Source: Mariniblastus sp. (GTDB lineage Bacteria; Planctomycetota; Planctomycetia; Pirellulales; Pirellulaceae). Taken from it: a DNA stretch of 46,186 nt. Under the pieces are notes generated by a model. That model was not told where the DNA came from, did not search any database, and saw only the letters and a program-made list of their open reading frames with translations. The stretch is from positions 1 through 46,186 of the forward strand of contig JALZWN010000231.1 of assembly GCA_023300235.1 (NCBI GenBank), given 5' to 3'. Both the position numbers and the translations under genes were made by a program. This document shows, one piece after another, positions 1 through 8,640 of this stretch. How positions within the stretch are numbered: the stretch's first letter is position 1; each line of letters opens with the position of its first letter.

Positions 1-301
1 CCAAACGCTAGATTCACTCGCTTGCGAGTTGGTGCTTGTATTTGCGTCCTCATCGCCAAGAGATGCAGCCCCGCTTCGCGCACCGGCAGGCTGGACGTTC
101 CGCAGCCAGCATTTTCATTTTGTTTTTGCCGTTCGCGCGATAGGCGGCGATAGCCCAGGCGGCCGTCGTTACAAACTCGTTACCGCGGCTGTGGCCATTT
201 GCGGCGATACTATTTGCAGTGGAGGACTCACTCCATGAATCTGCACTTGTTCGGTGCGGATGCGTAAAATTAAAATCGCTCGCCTTGATGAAGGAGAACC
301 A
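1..301. other. Leading region without a supported gene
   Basis: No open frame here has a recognisable product. The short frames on both strands look like chance frames, and the longest runs antisense into the next gene. The last part should carry the promoter and leader of the gene at 302. An AAGGAG ribosome-binding site at 291-296 lies 5 bases before that ATG. Confidence 0.5.
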
Positions 302-2095
302 ATGTTCGCTGCAAGTTTTTGTTTTTTGGGAATGCTGTTGGGCATGACCGGCATGTTTGGCGTCGATGATCCAGCGGAAAGGAAAGCCGACCAAACGCCC
401 GGCAACATCGAATTGACGACCGAACAAGTGGTGGTCTTTAAAGACGGTTATTGCCTGGTCGTGAAAGACGGTGTGGCCAAGACCGACGAAAACGGTTTTG
501 CTCATACTTACGAAGTTCCCGACGCTGCGGTGTTGGGTTCATTTTGGGCGATTCCTGAAGCGGGCGAGATCAAGTCGATGGTCGCGGGCTGGGAAGAGAT
601 TGAAAACGAAGATACCAAGGAAGTGAACTGCACGACGGTGCATTCGGTCATCAAGGCAAACGTCGGTCGTGAGTGCCGATTCATGATCGGTGCTGATCAG
701 TTTGACGGCACCATTTTGAAGCTGTTGTCCAATCCAGTTGACGAGTCAGCTGAACAGCAACTGCGGCAGCAGATGTCGGCAAGTGGACATTTTAATTCCT
801 CTTTCGTTGCAGGGCAGGCGCAGGCGTCGCATTTCTTGCTTCGCTCAGACGATGGCGATGTGATGGTGGTGATCAATCAAGTCAAGAACTTGACGATCGA
901 CAAAATGGTTTCGACGACCGAGCAATCCACCGTGCAGGTTTCTAAAAAGAAGAAGCTGAAGTTCGATTTTGGTAAGGCCAATCAAGACGTCAAAATCAAG
1001 CTGATGTATTTCCGGCCGGATGTGCGCTGGATTCCGACTTATCGGATCGAGCTTACGGACGAGCCTTTCAAAAACAAAGCCGGCAAAGCCCCACGCAATA
1101 CGGCTCGGATTGCCATGCAAGGCGAGATCTTGAACGAGGCCGAAGACTTTGTTGACGTTCCCTTTCATGTGGTCGTCGGCGTTCCGAATTTCCGCTTCCG
1201 CGAGACGCCAAGCCCGTTGGTGTTGGAGGCTCAAATGCAGAACTCGTTGGCCAGTGTCGCTCCGCAGCTGATGCTAAACAATGCTCAGGTTTTGAATCAA
1301 TTTTCGAATGCTTTGTATACTCAGCGAGCGGGCGAGTTCCGGAGTCAGCGAGCCAGTGGAGGCGGTGGTGGAGCGGCGATTGAGATGCCGGAGGAGTTGA
1401 GTGGCAAGGCGAGTCAAGATTTGTACGTTTACAAATTAGACAACATGACGTTGAAGCGAGGTGAGCGAGCGAGCGTGCCGATTTTGACGACTGAAGTTGG
1501 CTACCGCGACGTTTATACTTGGGATATCGCTATCAAGCACTCGGAGTCGTATGCCGCCACCAGTGCGGCGCACGCGTCGCCGTTGGTGTTGTCCGAAAAC
1601 AAGGTTTGGCGGCAGATCGAGTTGGTGAACGATACGGATATTCCGTGGACGACTGGCGCGGCGATGTTTGTTGATGGTTTTCAGCCGCTGGCTCAAGAGT
1701 TGTTGACGTACACTTCACCGGGAGGGATTTGCCGAGTGCCGATTACGGTGGCGGTTGATTTGAGAGGAAAGGCGGTGGACCTGGAGGTTTCAAGAGATTT
1801 GGGAGCACTGAAGTGGCGAGGGTATAACTATGCTAAGGTGCTCGGCAAAATCGATGCTGAACTGGCTAACAATAAAACAGTCAAAGTGCCGGTCGAAGTA
1901 AGTATTCGCTTTGGCGGGAAAGCGACGAAGGCTTCGGAGGCTGGGAGAATTTCGTTGTCTGCTTACAACGAACAAGATTGGAATGGCCGCGGCGACGCGA
2001 TCAATAATAGTAGCTCGGTCTCTTGGAAGGCGGAGATCGAACCGGGCGAGTGTTTTAAGCCGGAGGTAGATTACGAGTTTTTGTTCCGAAGATAG
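302..2095 (+). CDS. Exported hypothetical protein, DUF4139-like
   Basis: I choose the ATG at 302 over the upstream GTG at 254. AAGGAG at 291-296 is well placed, and the protein (597 residues) then opens with a hydrophobic, signal-peptide-like stretch (FCFLGMLLGMTGMFG). The middle has a segment of the type W-x-P-x-Y-R followed by a GEILNEAEDFVDVPF-like strand. This resembles DUF4139 (mucoidy-inhibitor-A-like beta-rich proteins). A Gly-rich linker lies near residue 358, and the C-terminal third is probably beta-rich. No catalytic residues are recognisable. It is probably periplasmic or surface-attached. It precedes a two-component system on the same strand, separated by a hairpin, so co-regulation is possible but not shown. 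The DUF4139 link is from memory of the family pattern only. Confidence 0.75.
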   Translation: MFAASFCFLGMLLGMTGMFGVDDPAERKADQTPGNIELTTEQVVVFKDGYCLVVKDGVAKTDENGFAHTYEVPDAAVLGSFWAIPEAGEIKSMVAGWEEIENEDTKEVNCTTVHSVIKANVGRECRFMIGADQFDGTILKLLSNPVDESAEQQLRQQMSASGHFNSSFVAGQAQASHFLLRSDDGDVMVVINQVKNLTIDKMVSTTEQSTVQVSKKKKLKFDFGKANQDVKIKLMYFRPDVRWIPTYRIELTDEPFKNKAGKAPRNTARIAMQGEILNEAEDFVDVPFHVVVGVPNFRFRETPSPLVLEAQMQNSLASVAPQLMLNNAQVLNQFSNALYTQRAGEFRSQRASGGGGGAAIEMPEELSGKASQDLYVYKLDNMTLKRGERASVPILTTEVGYRDVYTWDIAIKHSESYAATSAAHASPLVLSENKVWRQIELVNDTDIPWTTGAAMFVDGFQPLAQELLTYTSPGGICRVPITVAVDLRGKAVDLEVSRDLGALKWRGYNYAKVLGKIDAELANNKTVKVPVEVSIRFGGKATKASEAGRISLSAYNEQDWNGRGDAINNSSSVSWKAEIEPGECFKPEVDYEFLFRR

Positions 2096-2107
2096 CTCGT
2101 CACTCTC

Positions 2108-2138
2108 CCAGGTTCCAAGGCAGAGCCTAGGAACCTGG
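2108..2138. repeat. Intergenic palindrome (REP-like or attenuator hairpin)
   Basis: The arms CCAGGTTCCAAGG and CCTAGGAACCTGG pair at 12 of 13 positions around the loop CAGAG. It lies just after the stop of the upstream gene. No T-run follows, so it is not a classic intrinsic terminator. It may be a REP-like element or an RNA 3'-end stabiliser. Confidence 0.6.
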
Positions 2139-2212
2139 AGGTTGTGGGAATATCAACTTTTTCAATCACGGCTACTTTTCATTCACGGCTACTTAATAGG
2201 AAAATAGAAGTC

Positions 2213-2920
2213 ATGCCAACGATTCTGACCATCGAAGACGACGCTGCGATCCGTCAAGGCATCGTCGATTCACTTAGCTACTTCGGCCACACGGTGATCG
2301 AAGCTGGTGATGGCGATGCGGGCTGGGAGTTGGCGTCGCAGCGCGAGTACGATCTGTTGCTGCTGGATTTAGCGTTGCCAGGGAAACCGGGTTTGCAAAT
2401 TTTAGGCGAACTCCGCAAGCTGCGGCCGACTCAGCCCGTGATTATTTTAACGGCCAAAGGCGACGAGCAAGATCGTGTGGCGGGATTGAAGGCGGGAGCC
2501 GACGATTATGTGGTCAAGCCGTTCGGCGTGAATGAACTGATGGCTCGGGTCGATGCGGTGCTCCGCCGTTGTCCTCAACGCCCCAAGGCGCTGGCGTCGA
2601 TTGGGTTCGCCGCCGGTGAGGTGGACTTCGAACGGCAAGAGGTGCGTTTGGTTGGTGGCTCGCGGGTGGAGCTTTCGGAAAAAGAAAACGAACTGTTGCT
2701 TTATTTGGCTCGGCATGCCGGCCGAGCGATTTCGCGCGACGAGTTGTTGTCGAGCGTTTGGGGGTTGGCGCCGCAAGGTATTTCGACGCGTACGATCGAC
2801 ATGCACATCGCAAGGCTGCGAGAGAAGTTGCGAAGCGACCAAATCGAATGTGAGTGTTTGCTGACGGTACGAGGCAAAGGCTACATGTGGGCGACCGCCG
2901 GAGGCGACGATGAGACGTAA
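2213..2920 (+). CDS. OmpR/PhoB-family response regulator
   Basis: The ATG at 2213 gives 235 residues starting directly with the receiver domain (MPTILTIEDD); the frame can be extended upstream to 2144, but that adds nothing domain-like. The receiver has the acidic pair D9/D10, phospho-acceptor D52 (LLLLDLALPG), T80 (IILTAK) and K102 (VVKPFG). After a short linker comes a winged-helix DNA-binding domain ending in the typical TVRGKGYMW strand. It should be phosphorylated by the histidine kinase encoded next, whose ATG lies 11 bases inside this gene, indicating translational coupling. Target genes are unknown; the neighbouring secreted proteins are candidates. Confidence 0.95.
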   Translation: MPTILTIEDDAAIRQGIVDSLSYFGHTVIEAGDGDAGWELASQREYDLLLLDLALPGKPGLQILGELRKLRPTQPVIILTAKGDEQDRVAGLKAGADDYVVKPFGVNELMARVDAVLRRCPQRPKALASIGFAAGEVDFERQEVRLVGGSRVELSEKENELLLYLARHAGRAISRDELLSSVWGLAPQGISTRTIDMHIARLREKLRSDQIECECLLTVRGKGYMWATAGGDDET

Positions 2921-4880
2921 GCCTTGGCAAATTTGGTTGGTGTTTTGTGTCTGCTTGGCGGTCGTGACTGCGGTGATGGTCTGGCTGAGTGTGGGCATGG
3001 TTCGGCTCGAGTCGCTGCGAGAGAACGATCGTTCCGAAACCGAGGTTGCTCGTCGTGAAGCAGTGTTGCAGGAGCGAATCAGCGCGGCGTTGTATCGAAT
3101 GGATCTGTTGTTGATCCCGTTGGTGTCAGAAGAGTCTGCTCGGCCGCATCAACATTACCAAGCGGTTTACTTTTCCGACGGGGCGGGAAAGCAAGTGAAT
3201 CAGCAAACGCAGCAAGTGGCCGGCGCGAGTGTGGCGGAGGTTTCGCCGTTGTACGAAGGGCCGCCGGAGTTGGTGAAGCTGCATTTTCAGGTGTTTCCCG
3301 ATGGTCATTTTGTTTGTCCTCAGGTGCCAGATGAGTTGGTCGGATTCACCGAGCGTTTGCAGCCACTGAAGGCGGATGAGGTTCAGGAACGTGAACAATC
3401 GTTGGTGACGATGAAGCTGCTTTCGAACTACCAGCAGCTAAGTGCAGTTTGTCAGCCGATTGAGAGCGGTTCGGTGGGTTTGGAAATTTTGAATAACGGG
3501 TTCGCCGTTCAAAGCAATAGCTATCAAGTGCCTCAGATTGACCGGGCGGTAGATCGATACAATAGCGACCAGCAGCTTGCGGCTGAAAACGTGATCACCA
3601 AGGGCGGCAAGCGTGGCAGAGGCAGAAATAAACTTGAAGCGCAGCAGGAAGCGAACACTTCGCGGGCGGTCAGCGATCTGAATAACCGAAAGGTCTTAAA
3701 CGAGAACATTGCTAAACGGCAACAATCTTTGGCCTACGGAAGTAATGCGAATGCGGTTTTGCCAACGACCAAGGCAGTGAAGGCCATTGAAGTGATTTAC
3801 GGGGTGATGCAGCCGGTTTGGGTTCAAGGCGAGTTGTTGCTGGTGCGACCGCTGAAAGAATTTGGCAAGACGCGGTATCAATGTTGCTGGTTGGATTGGG
3901 AGCGAATTCAAGGTGCGTTGCGGGCCGAAGTCAAAGAGTTGTTGCCGATGGAAGAAGTGCAATTTAATCCGGTTCAGGATGAGCAGCCGGTGAGTTTGGG
4001 GATGGCGTTGACGACGTTGCCGGTTCAGTTGTCGATGGATCGGGGAAAGTTGCGAGCGAGGTTTTCGTTGGAAGGCGATCCGGCGTTAGAGGGAGGTTCG
4101 AGCGCGAGAACGATTTTGTCGTTGGCTTGGATTGGGTTTTTAATGTCGGCCGGGGTGGCGGCGGTGTTGCTCCGTCAAGTGATGAGTTTGAGTGAGCGAC
4201 GGGCCAACTTCGTGTCGGCGGTGACGCACGAGTTACGGACGCCGCTGACGACGTTTCGAATGTACTCGGAGATGTTGGCCGGCGGGATGGTGCCGCCCGA
4301 TAAGCAAAAGCAATACGTGGGGACGTTGCAACGACAGGCCAATCGGTTGTCGCACTTGGTCGAAAATGTGTTGCAGTTTGCCAGGTTGGAGAACAGCCCA
4401 GAGCAAGGTTCCGAACAGGCGGTTCAGGTCGGGCCGATGTTGGATCGGTTTGTCGATCGATTGGAGTCACGGGTGAGCGAAGGGGGATTGGATTTCGCGT
4501 TGCAGTTGCCGGAAGTCGTGAGCCAGTTGGAAGTGCGGACTCAGCCTGCGATGATCGAGCAGGTGTTGTTTAACTTGGTCGATAACGCATGCAAGTACGG
4601 TAAGCCATCGACGACGGGTAAGGTTGAGTTGCGGTTGAGTCACGAAGGCGGTCGATTACGGATGCAGGTTTCCGATGGTGGGCCGGGGGTGGATGTTGGT
4701 GAACGCCGGCGAGTGTTCGAGCCGTTCCATAAAACGGATTTAGAAGCGGCCAATAGCGAGCCGGGTGTTGGGCTGGGGTTGGCGCTGTGCAAACGCATGG
4801 CGGTGTCGATGGGTGGGAAGCTGGCCTATCGAGAAAGTGAATCCGGCGGAGCGACGTTTGAGTTGTCGGTTCCTTGCTGA
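2910..4880 (+). CDS. Membrane sensor histidine kinase
   Basis: The protein has 656 residues. An N-terminal membrane segment (about 8-30) is followed by an unusually long extracytoplasmic region of about 360 residues with no domain I can name, and a second membrane segment near 400-420 (ILSLAWIGFLMSAGVAAVLL). The kinase core follows: the H-box VTHELRTPLT with H440 as the likely phosphorylated histidine, the N-box NLVDNACKYG with N559, G1 VSDGGPGVD, F-box FEPFHK and G2 GVGLGLALCKRM. No HAMP domain is evident. The start overlaps the end of the response-regulator gene, so the two form one signalling pair. The stop codon is the first base triplet of a 19-bp tandem repeat. Confidence 0.95.
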   Translation: MRRKPWQIWLVFCVCLAVVTAVMVWLSVGMVRLESLRENDRSETEVARREAVLQERISAALYRMDLLLIPLVSEESARPHQHYQAVYFSDGAGKQVNQQTQQVAGASVAEVSPLYEGPPELVKLHFQVFPDGHFVCPQVPDELVGFTERLQPLKADEVQEREQSLVTMKLLSNYQQLSAVCQPIESGSVGLEILNNGFAVQSNSYQVPQIDRAVDRYNSDQQLAAENVITKGGKRGRGRNKLEAQQEANTSRAVSDLNNRKVLNENIAKRQQSLAYGSNANAVLPTTKAVKAIEVIYGVMQPVWVQGELLLVRPLKEFGKTRYQCCWLDWERIQGALRAEVKELLPMEEVQFNPVQDEQPVSLGMALTTLPVQLSMDRGKLRARFSLEGDPALEGGSSARTILSLAWIGFLMSAGVAAVLLRQVMSLSERRANFVSAVTHELRTPLTTFRMYSEMLAGGMVPPDKQKQYVGTLQRQANRLSHLVENVLQFARLENSPEQGSEQAVQVGPMLDRFVDRLESRVSEGGLDFALQLPEVVSQLEVRTQPAMIEQVLFNLVDNACKYGKPSTTGKVELRLSHEGGRLRMQVSDGGPGVDVGERRRVFEPFHKTDLEAANSEPGVGLGLALCKRMAVSMGGKLAYRESESGGATFELSVPC

Positions 4881-4934
4881 CGGGTTTGCGGAACTCTAAC
4901 GGGCTTGCGGAACTCTGACGGGCTTGCGGAACTA
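4878..4934 (+). repeat. Three tandem 19-bp units starting at a stop codon
   Basis: Units lie at 4878-4896, 4897-4915 and 4916-4934 with the consensus T(G/A)ACGGG(C/T)TTGCGGAACTC. The first three bases of unit 1 are the TGA stop of the histidine-kinase gene. Units differ by only one or two bases. The origin is probably replication slippage. Confidence 0.9.
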
Positions 4935-5097
4935 GTGACTGCGAGGTAGCCGTTTTTCACTTTGTGACAGTAGCGTTCGTTCGGTCTCGTGGGCACCGGC
5001 ACCGGCCACTGATGCTTCTAGGGAATGAATGGGCCCAGGAAACACCAGACCCATTGGACTTTCAGCGCTTCGAGCAAGTCGGTTCAGGGCGACGCTA

Positions 5098-5115
5098 CTT
5101 TCGCGGGAGCGAAAG
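5098..5115. repeat. Perfect 7-bp hairpin, REP-like
   Basis: CTTTCGC and GCGAAAG pair perfectly around the loop GGGA, inside a gene-free stretch (4935-5167) between convergent genes. No T-run follows on either strand. I think similar hairpins are common between planctomycete genes, but this is memory and needs a genome count. Confidence 0.5.
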
Positions 5116-5167
5116 GCGAATTTGAGTTGCTCGCTGAAGTGGCGATTTAAGTCGTTGCGATCGCAGG

Positions 5168-6130
5168 TTACTTTTTCTCGCGAAGTTTCCAGGCTTCGAG
5201 CCAGACTTGTCCGCCGCGTTGGGCTTTGAAGTCGCTGAGCATTCGGCGTTCCATGTCGGGGAGGTGAGCGGCGCCGTAGAAGATGGCGAGGTTCGTTTTG
5301 CCGGCGGCGATTTCTTGTTGAAGAATCTTCATGCATTTGGCATTGCGGTGAGTCACGATGGTGCTGCCGTCTTTGCCTCGGAAGATTACCATGCCGGCTT
5401 CCATCTGCTTGATTTGTTTGGCGAACATCCGACGCATGCTCATTTCCTTATTGGATGAAAACAAGGTCGCTATCATCCCTGCCGAGTCGTTTGATTTGCC
5501 ACTGGCTTGCATCGCCATGCTCTGCCCGATCGCTTTTAATCCGTACTTCATCAAACTCTCGTCGTTGGCGACCATGCTCTCCGCGAACTCTTCGGGGCTC
5601 ATGTCGGCGTGTTTGAAGTTGTCTTTGTTGTAGTCGATCAGTTCCAGTTGGAACTCAAGGCCGAGCGATTCTTTCATGCCGATTTGCATGGCGGCGAGTG
5701 GGTTGGTCGGAATGCCGCTGGATTCGCGACCGCCTTTGGGGATTACGGTTCCCTCGGGGGCAACCAGTTCGTAAAGCATTGAATCGTATTGTTCGAATCG
5801 CTCGTTTAACGCTTGGTAGTATCCTTCTTCGCCGATGTGAACGGCGCCGATTAGGTCGACGGTAACGGGTTCGCCGGCAGCGTTTTTGAGTTCGTAACGG
5901 GTGATGGAAGTTTCCAAAGCCACTTGTTGTCCGCGGTGGTTTTTGCGGATTCGCATAAAGTGTTCAGAAGGCTTTTTGGCTTTTGTTTTTTTGGCAGGAT
6001 CTGCTTGTTGAGATCCGGACGCTTGGTCGGCGGCTTTGGTTTGCTGGGCAATGGCTGGCGAGGTCGCTGCGACGCAGAGTGCAAGTCCGAGGGAGAGGGA
6101 GATCGCTAAGTTCGTTTTTTTAAGGGCCAT
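5168..6130 (-). CDS. Secreted TraB/GumN-like protein
   Basis: The protein has 320 residues and an N-terminal signal peptide (hydrophobic to about residue 28, AIAQQ cleavage-like site), followed by a Lys/Ala/Gln-rich linker. The fold has the hallmarks of the TraB/PrgY/GumN (ChaN-like) family: a histidine in GAVHIGEEGYY early in the domain, then a Y-E-L motif (SMLYELVAPEG), and a second histidine near the end in FYGAAHLPDMERRM. These suggest a metal-dependent hydrolase-type fold, but the substrate is unknown. It should act in the periplasm or outside the cell. The start ATG at 6130 has no strong ribosome-binding site. Confidence 0.75.
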   Translation of the reverse strand: MALKKTNLAISLSLGLALCVAATSPAIAQQTKAADQASGSQQADPAKKTKAKKPSEHFMRIRKNHRGQQVALETSITRYELKNAAGEPVTVDLIGAVHIGEEGYYQALNERFEQYDSMLYELVAPEGTVIPKGGRESSGIPTNPLAAMQIGMKESLGLEFQLELIDYNKDNFKHADMSPEEFAESMVANDESLMKYGLKAIGQSMAMQASGKSNDSAGMIATLFSSNKEMSMRRMFAKQIKQMEAGMVIFRGKDGSTIVTHRNAKCMKILQQEIAAGKTNLAIFYGAAHLPDMERRMLSDFKAQRGGQVWLEAWKLREKK

Positions 6131-6229
6131 TGTCGATTCCGGCGGTTGAGCTTTATTGGGCGTTGTTTGAGCGTTCGGGCAGAGGATAAGTTTTACCGAG
6201 TAGCTTTAGTCGGCGATAGTCCGTGGTTG

Positions 6230-7570
6230 TCATCGGTTGTTGTGAAAACGTTCGAATGCTTTCTCTCGTGCTTCATTTTTGACGAAGCCGGCTTTTTTAA
6301 TGTCGATTTTGCTTTGCGAAGTGTTGATCGCTTGGGGGGTGAAACCAAACTCGGTGTGGTCTTGTTTTGTCAGGCGTAAATTGCCCAGCAGGATTAAGTC
6401 TCGAATTTGTACGATGCTGATTTGTTGTTTCGCTCGTTGGCCGGCAGGAGTATCTTTCGGGGCAGCGGTCAAGTACTTTCCAACTTCGGTTTTGTCGTCC
6501 AAATAGCGGTTGAGTTTCTCGAAGGTGGTTTTATCGCCAAGTGTGATGGCGTGTTCGATTGCTTGTGCACGTATGCTGGTTGGGTTTTGTGGTTCGGCTA
6601 AGTCGAGTAACAACGGACTGATTTCTGTTGATTTGATTTGTCGAATCAATGCGAGGTTATAGCTTAGCAATTGGGGAGTTTGAGGGGCGGATTCGATGAT
6701 GGCTCGGACGAGTAATACTGCCGTCTGGCCTTTGCCTCGCAGTTTGGCGATTGGCGATTTTTGGGTTGAGAGAGTGCCAAATAGAAATTTAATTTGCTGC
6801 GTGGAGGGCCCGACACGGATGGCTGAAACGCCTTCGCTTGCGTCAGCGGATGTCGGCTGGTTTTGTTGACGGGCCAGCAAAAACATGCCGAAGCAAACTT
6901 GAGCTAGGTCCGGGGATTCGAACAGGCCCTTAAGTGTCGAGTAACTGGTTTGGTAGTTTCGGGCGGCGCCGGGTGTTGGCGGGTTTGTCGCGCGGATTAG
7001 TTCTTGGCGATTTTTGAGGTAGATTTCACTGAAAAGCGAGCGGCTTTCTGCCGAGTCCTGGGTCAATTCTTTGAATGCCTCCCAGCCCGGAAGCATTGCT
7101 TCGCCACGTACAAAATTGTCGGTTTCTTTGACGACTTTGGCTTCCTTTAGCGTTGCTAAGATCGTGGTGGCAGCGATTTGGATTTCGTAGTCTGCGGTGG
7201 TTTCGAGTTTTGCGGCTTTTGCAAGTTCGCTGATAGCGGCAGGGCCAAAGCTTTCTATTTCGGCTTTGGCGTTTTTTCGGACGGTTGGGTCAACATCGCC
7301 GAGCAAAAGGATCGCGTGCTTGATGGCGGCGGTGTCGGTTTGATTCGGTTGTGAGTTGGTTTGAGCGGAAAGCGGTTCGCAGTGAGACACCCAAAGCATC
7401 CAGCCTATCACGATCGCGACGGTGGCATTCCGGGGGATTGTAAAGTTGGAGCAAACGACGAGGGACGCTTTGCATGCCAGCGCAAGAATTTTTAGCGGAG
7501 CTTGTGTTTGATGATGGCGGCTGGTCACTGGGGGCCCGGGGTAAAAGGTAGCTGTCGGCTTGGAGTTCAA
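6230..7570 (-). CDS. Exported HEAT-like repeat protein
   Basis: The open frame gives 446 residues starting at a TTG. The true start is uncertain: an in-frame GTG lies 14 codons later, and the hydrophobic stretch ATVAIVIGWMLWVSHC near residue 50 looks like a membrane anchor or signal peptide. The mature part begins with alpha-helical repeats (LLGDVDPTVRKNAKAEI, then SFGPAAISELAKAA), typical of HEAT-like scaffolds, and continues mostly helical. I see no catalytic motif. A role as a periplasmic interaction scaffold is only an inference. It is separated by 99 bases from the TraB-like gene and may share its transcript. Confidence 0.65.
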   Translation of the reverse strand: MNSKPTATFYPGPPVTSRHHQTQAPLKILALACKASLVVCSNFTIPRNATVAIVIGWMLWVSHCEPLSAQTNSQPNQTDTAAIKHAILLLGDVDPTVRKNAKAEIESFGPAAISELAKAAKLETTADYEIQIAATTILATLKEAKVVKETDNFVRGEAMLPGWEAFKELTQDSAESRSLFSEIYLKNRQELIRATNPPTPGAARNYQTSYSTLKGLFESPDLAQVCFGMFLLARQQNQPTSADASEGVSAIRVGPSTQQIKFLFGTLSTQKSPIAKLRGKGQTAVLLVRAIIESAPQTPQLLSYNLALIRQIKSTEISPLLLDLAEPQNPTSIRAQAIEHAITLGDKTTFEKLNRYLDDKTEVGKYLTAAPKDTPAGQRAKQQISIVQIRDLILLGNLRLTKQDHTEFGFTPQAINTSQSKIDIKKAGFVKNEAREKAFERFHNNR

Positions 7571-7642
7571 ATGATATCATGTTTGTTGCGGGAGGTCGCA
7601 GGTAGGCCCTCGCTGTTTATTTTTGTCTGCTGGAGAAAATCG

Positions 7643-8314
7643 TTGGTTAGTTTGCTATTTGACATTGATGGGACGTTGCTAAGAGCTGGAAACGCTGGGA
7701 TGAAAGCGGTTCACGAAACCTTAGTCGAGATGTTCGGTGAGGTGCCGGAGTCAAATTTGGTGGTGCATGGTCGGACAGATCACGGGATCATGACGGATGT
7801 TTTTGATTTGTTAGAAAAGGATTATCAACAGCATCGCGGCGAGTTCGATCAGCTGTATTGGGATAAGCTGCCGGGCGTGATGGCGAAATCGGATGGCTTT
7901 TTGCTGCCGGGGGTGGCCGGGTTGTTGGAGGAGTTGTCAGCGGCGCCGGATGTTGCTTTGGGGATTTTAACCGGTAATGCGCGAGTGGCGGCGGACATCA
8001 AGCTGAAGCATTTCGGGATCGAGCGGTACTTTTCGTTTGGCGGGTATGGGGACGATCATTCTGATCGCAATCAAGTCGCGGCGGTGGCGGTAGAGGCGGC
8101 TCGTGAAGAGCTCCAGGGATCGTTCGATGCGGACCGAGTATGGGTCATTGGTGATACCGTCAACGATGTGAATTGTGCGCGGTCAGTCGGGGCGAAGGTA
8201 ATCGCGGTTGAGACCGGTGGTGGCACGAAGGATGAGTTGACGGAGGCTGCCCCAGATTTTGTTTTTGAAGACCTGCGGGATGTAGAAAGTTTCCTGTTCA
8301 GCGTTCGAAATTAA
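7643..8314 (+). CDS. HAD-superfamily phosphatase (phosphoglycolate-phosphatase-like)
   Basis: I place the start at TTG 7643: GGAG at 7632-7635 is 7 bases upstream, and the protein (223 residues) then begins at once with the HAD motif I, LLFDIDGTLLRAGNAG (nucleophile D7, general acid D9). An upstream start at 7502 would add about 47 poorly conserved residues. Motif II is GILTGNA, motif III is the lysine in KLKHFGIERYF, and motif IV is VIGDTVNDV. The cap region is helical, as in subclass I phosphatases such as Gph. It should dephosphorylate a small phosphorylated metabolite in the cytoplasm; the substrate cannot be read from the sequence. It reads away from the HEAT-like gene. Confidence 0.85.
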   Translation: MVSLLFDIDGTLLRAGNAGMKAVHETLVEMFGEVPESNLVVHGRTDHGIMTDVFDLLEKDYQQHRGEFDQLYWDKLPGVMAKSDGFLLPGVAGLLEELSAAPDVALGILTGNARVAADIKLKHFGIERYFSFGGYGDDHSDRNQVAAVAVEAAREELQGSFDADRVWVIGDTVNDVNCARSVGAKVIAVETGGGTKDELTEAAPDFVFEDLRDVESFLFSVRN

Positions 8315-8320
8315 TTTTTA

Positions 8321-8412
8321 GTAGGTGTCAAAGTATTACGGTATTGCTGCATACCAAGTTAGGTCGGCATCGGCACCAAAATACCTAGCTTTGGGTGGAT
8401 CGCCGCACCTAC
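8321..8412. repeat. Structured intergenic element with nested inverted repeats
   Basis: The ends GTAGGTG (8321-8327) and CACCTAC (8406-8412) are perfect inverted repeats. Inside lie GGTAT/ATACC around TGCTGC and AAGTTAGGT/ACCTAGCTT (8356-8389 region, one G-U pair). No open frame is supported here. It could be a small non-autonomous repeat or a folded leader ahead of the polysaccharide operon. Confidence 0.45.
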
Positions 8413-8640
8413 AGGTGGATTGAGTGGAGATCAGAACACTGGGGGGTCTGCAGATTGGGCCGATTGAGCAGGGATAATCGCTACAATCTAAATAATATTG
8501 GTTGAATACGGATATCGGCCAGAATAAACTAATTTCACGGTTTGACTTGTGAGCCGCTCTGATTTTGATATCGGGGAACCTGTTTGATCCATTCAATACA
8601 GTTTTCACGCATTCCGCCTGCCTCAAAGATTTACTCATCC
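8413..8640 (+). promoter_or_regulatory. Probable promoter region of polysaccharide operon
   Basis: No gene is supported between the repeat element and the ATG at 8641. The region is AT-richer near 8480-8540 and must hold the operon promoter, but I could not pick a convincing -35/-10 pair. No clear Shine-Dalgarno site precedes 8641. Confidence 0.35.

Noticed and set aside
3964..4470. Minus-strand open frame of 168 codons, Pro/Ser/Thr-rich
   Set aside because: It is antisense to the histidine-kinase core, which is unambiguous.
4932..5336. Minus-strand open frame of 134 codons
   Set aside because: It overlaps the end of the TraB-like gene in another frame and the gene-free stretch; Arg/Ser-rich and unlike a protein.
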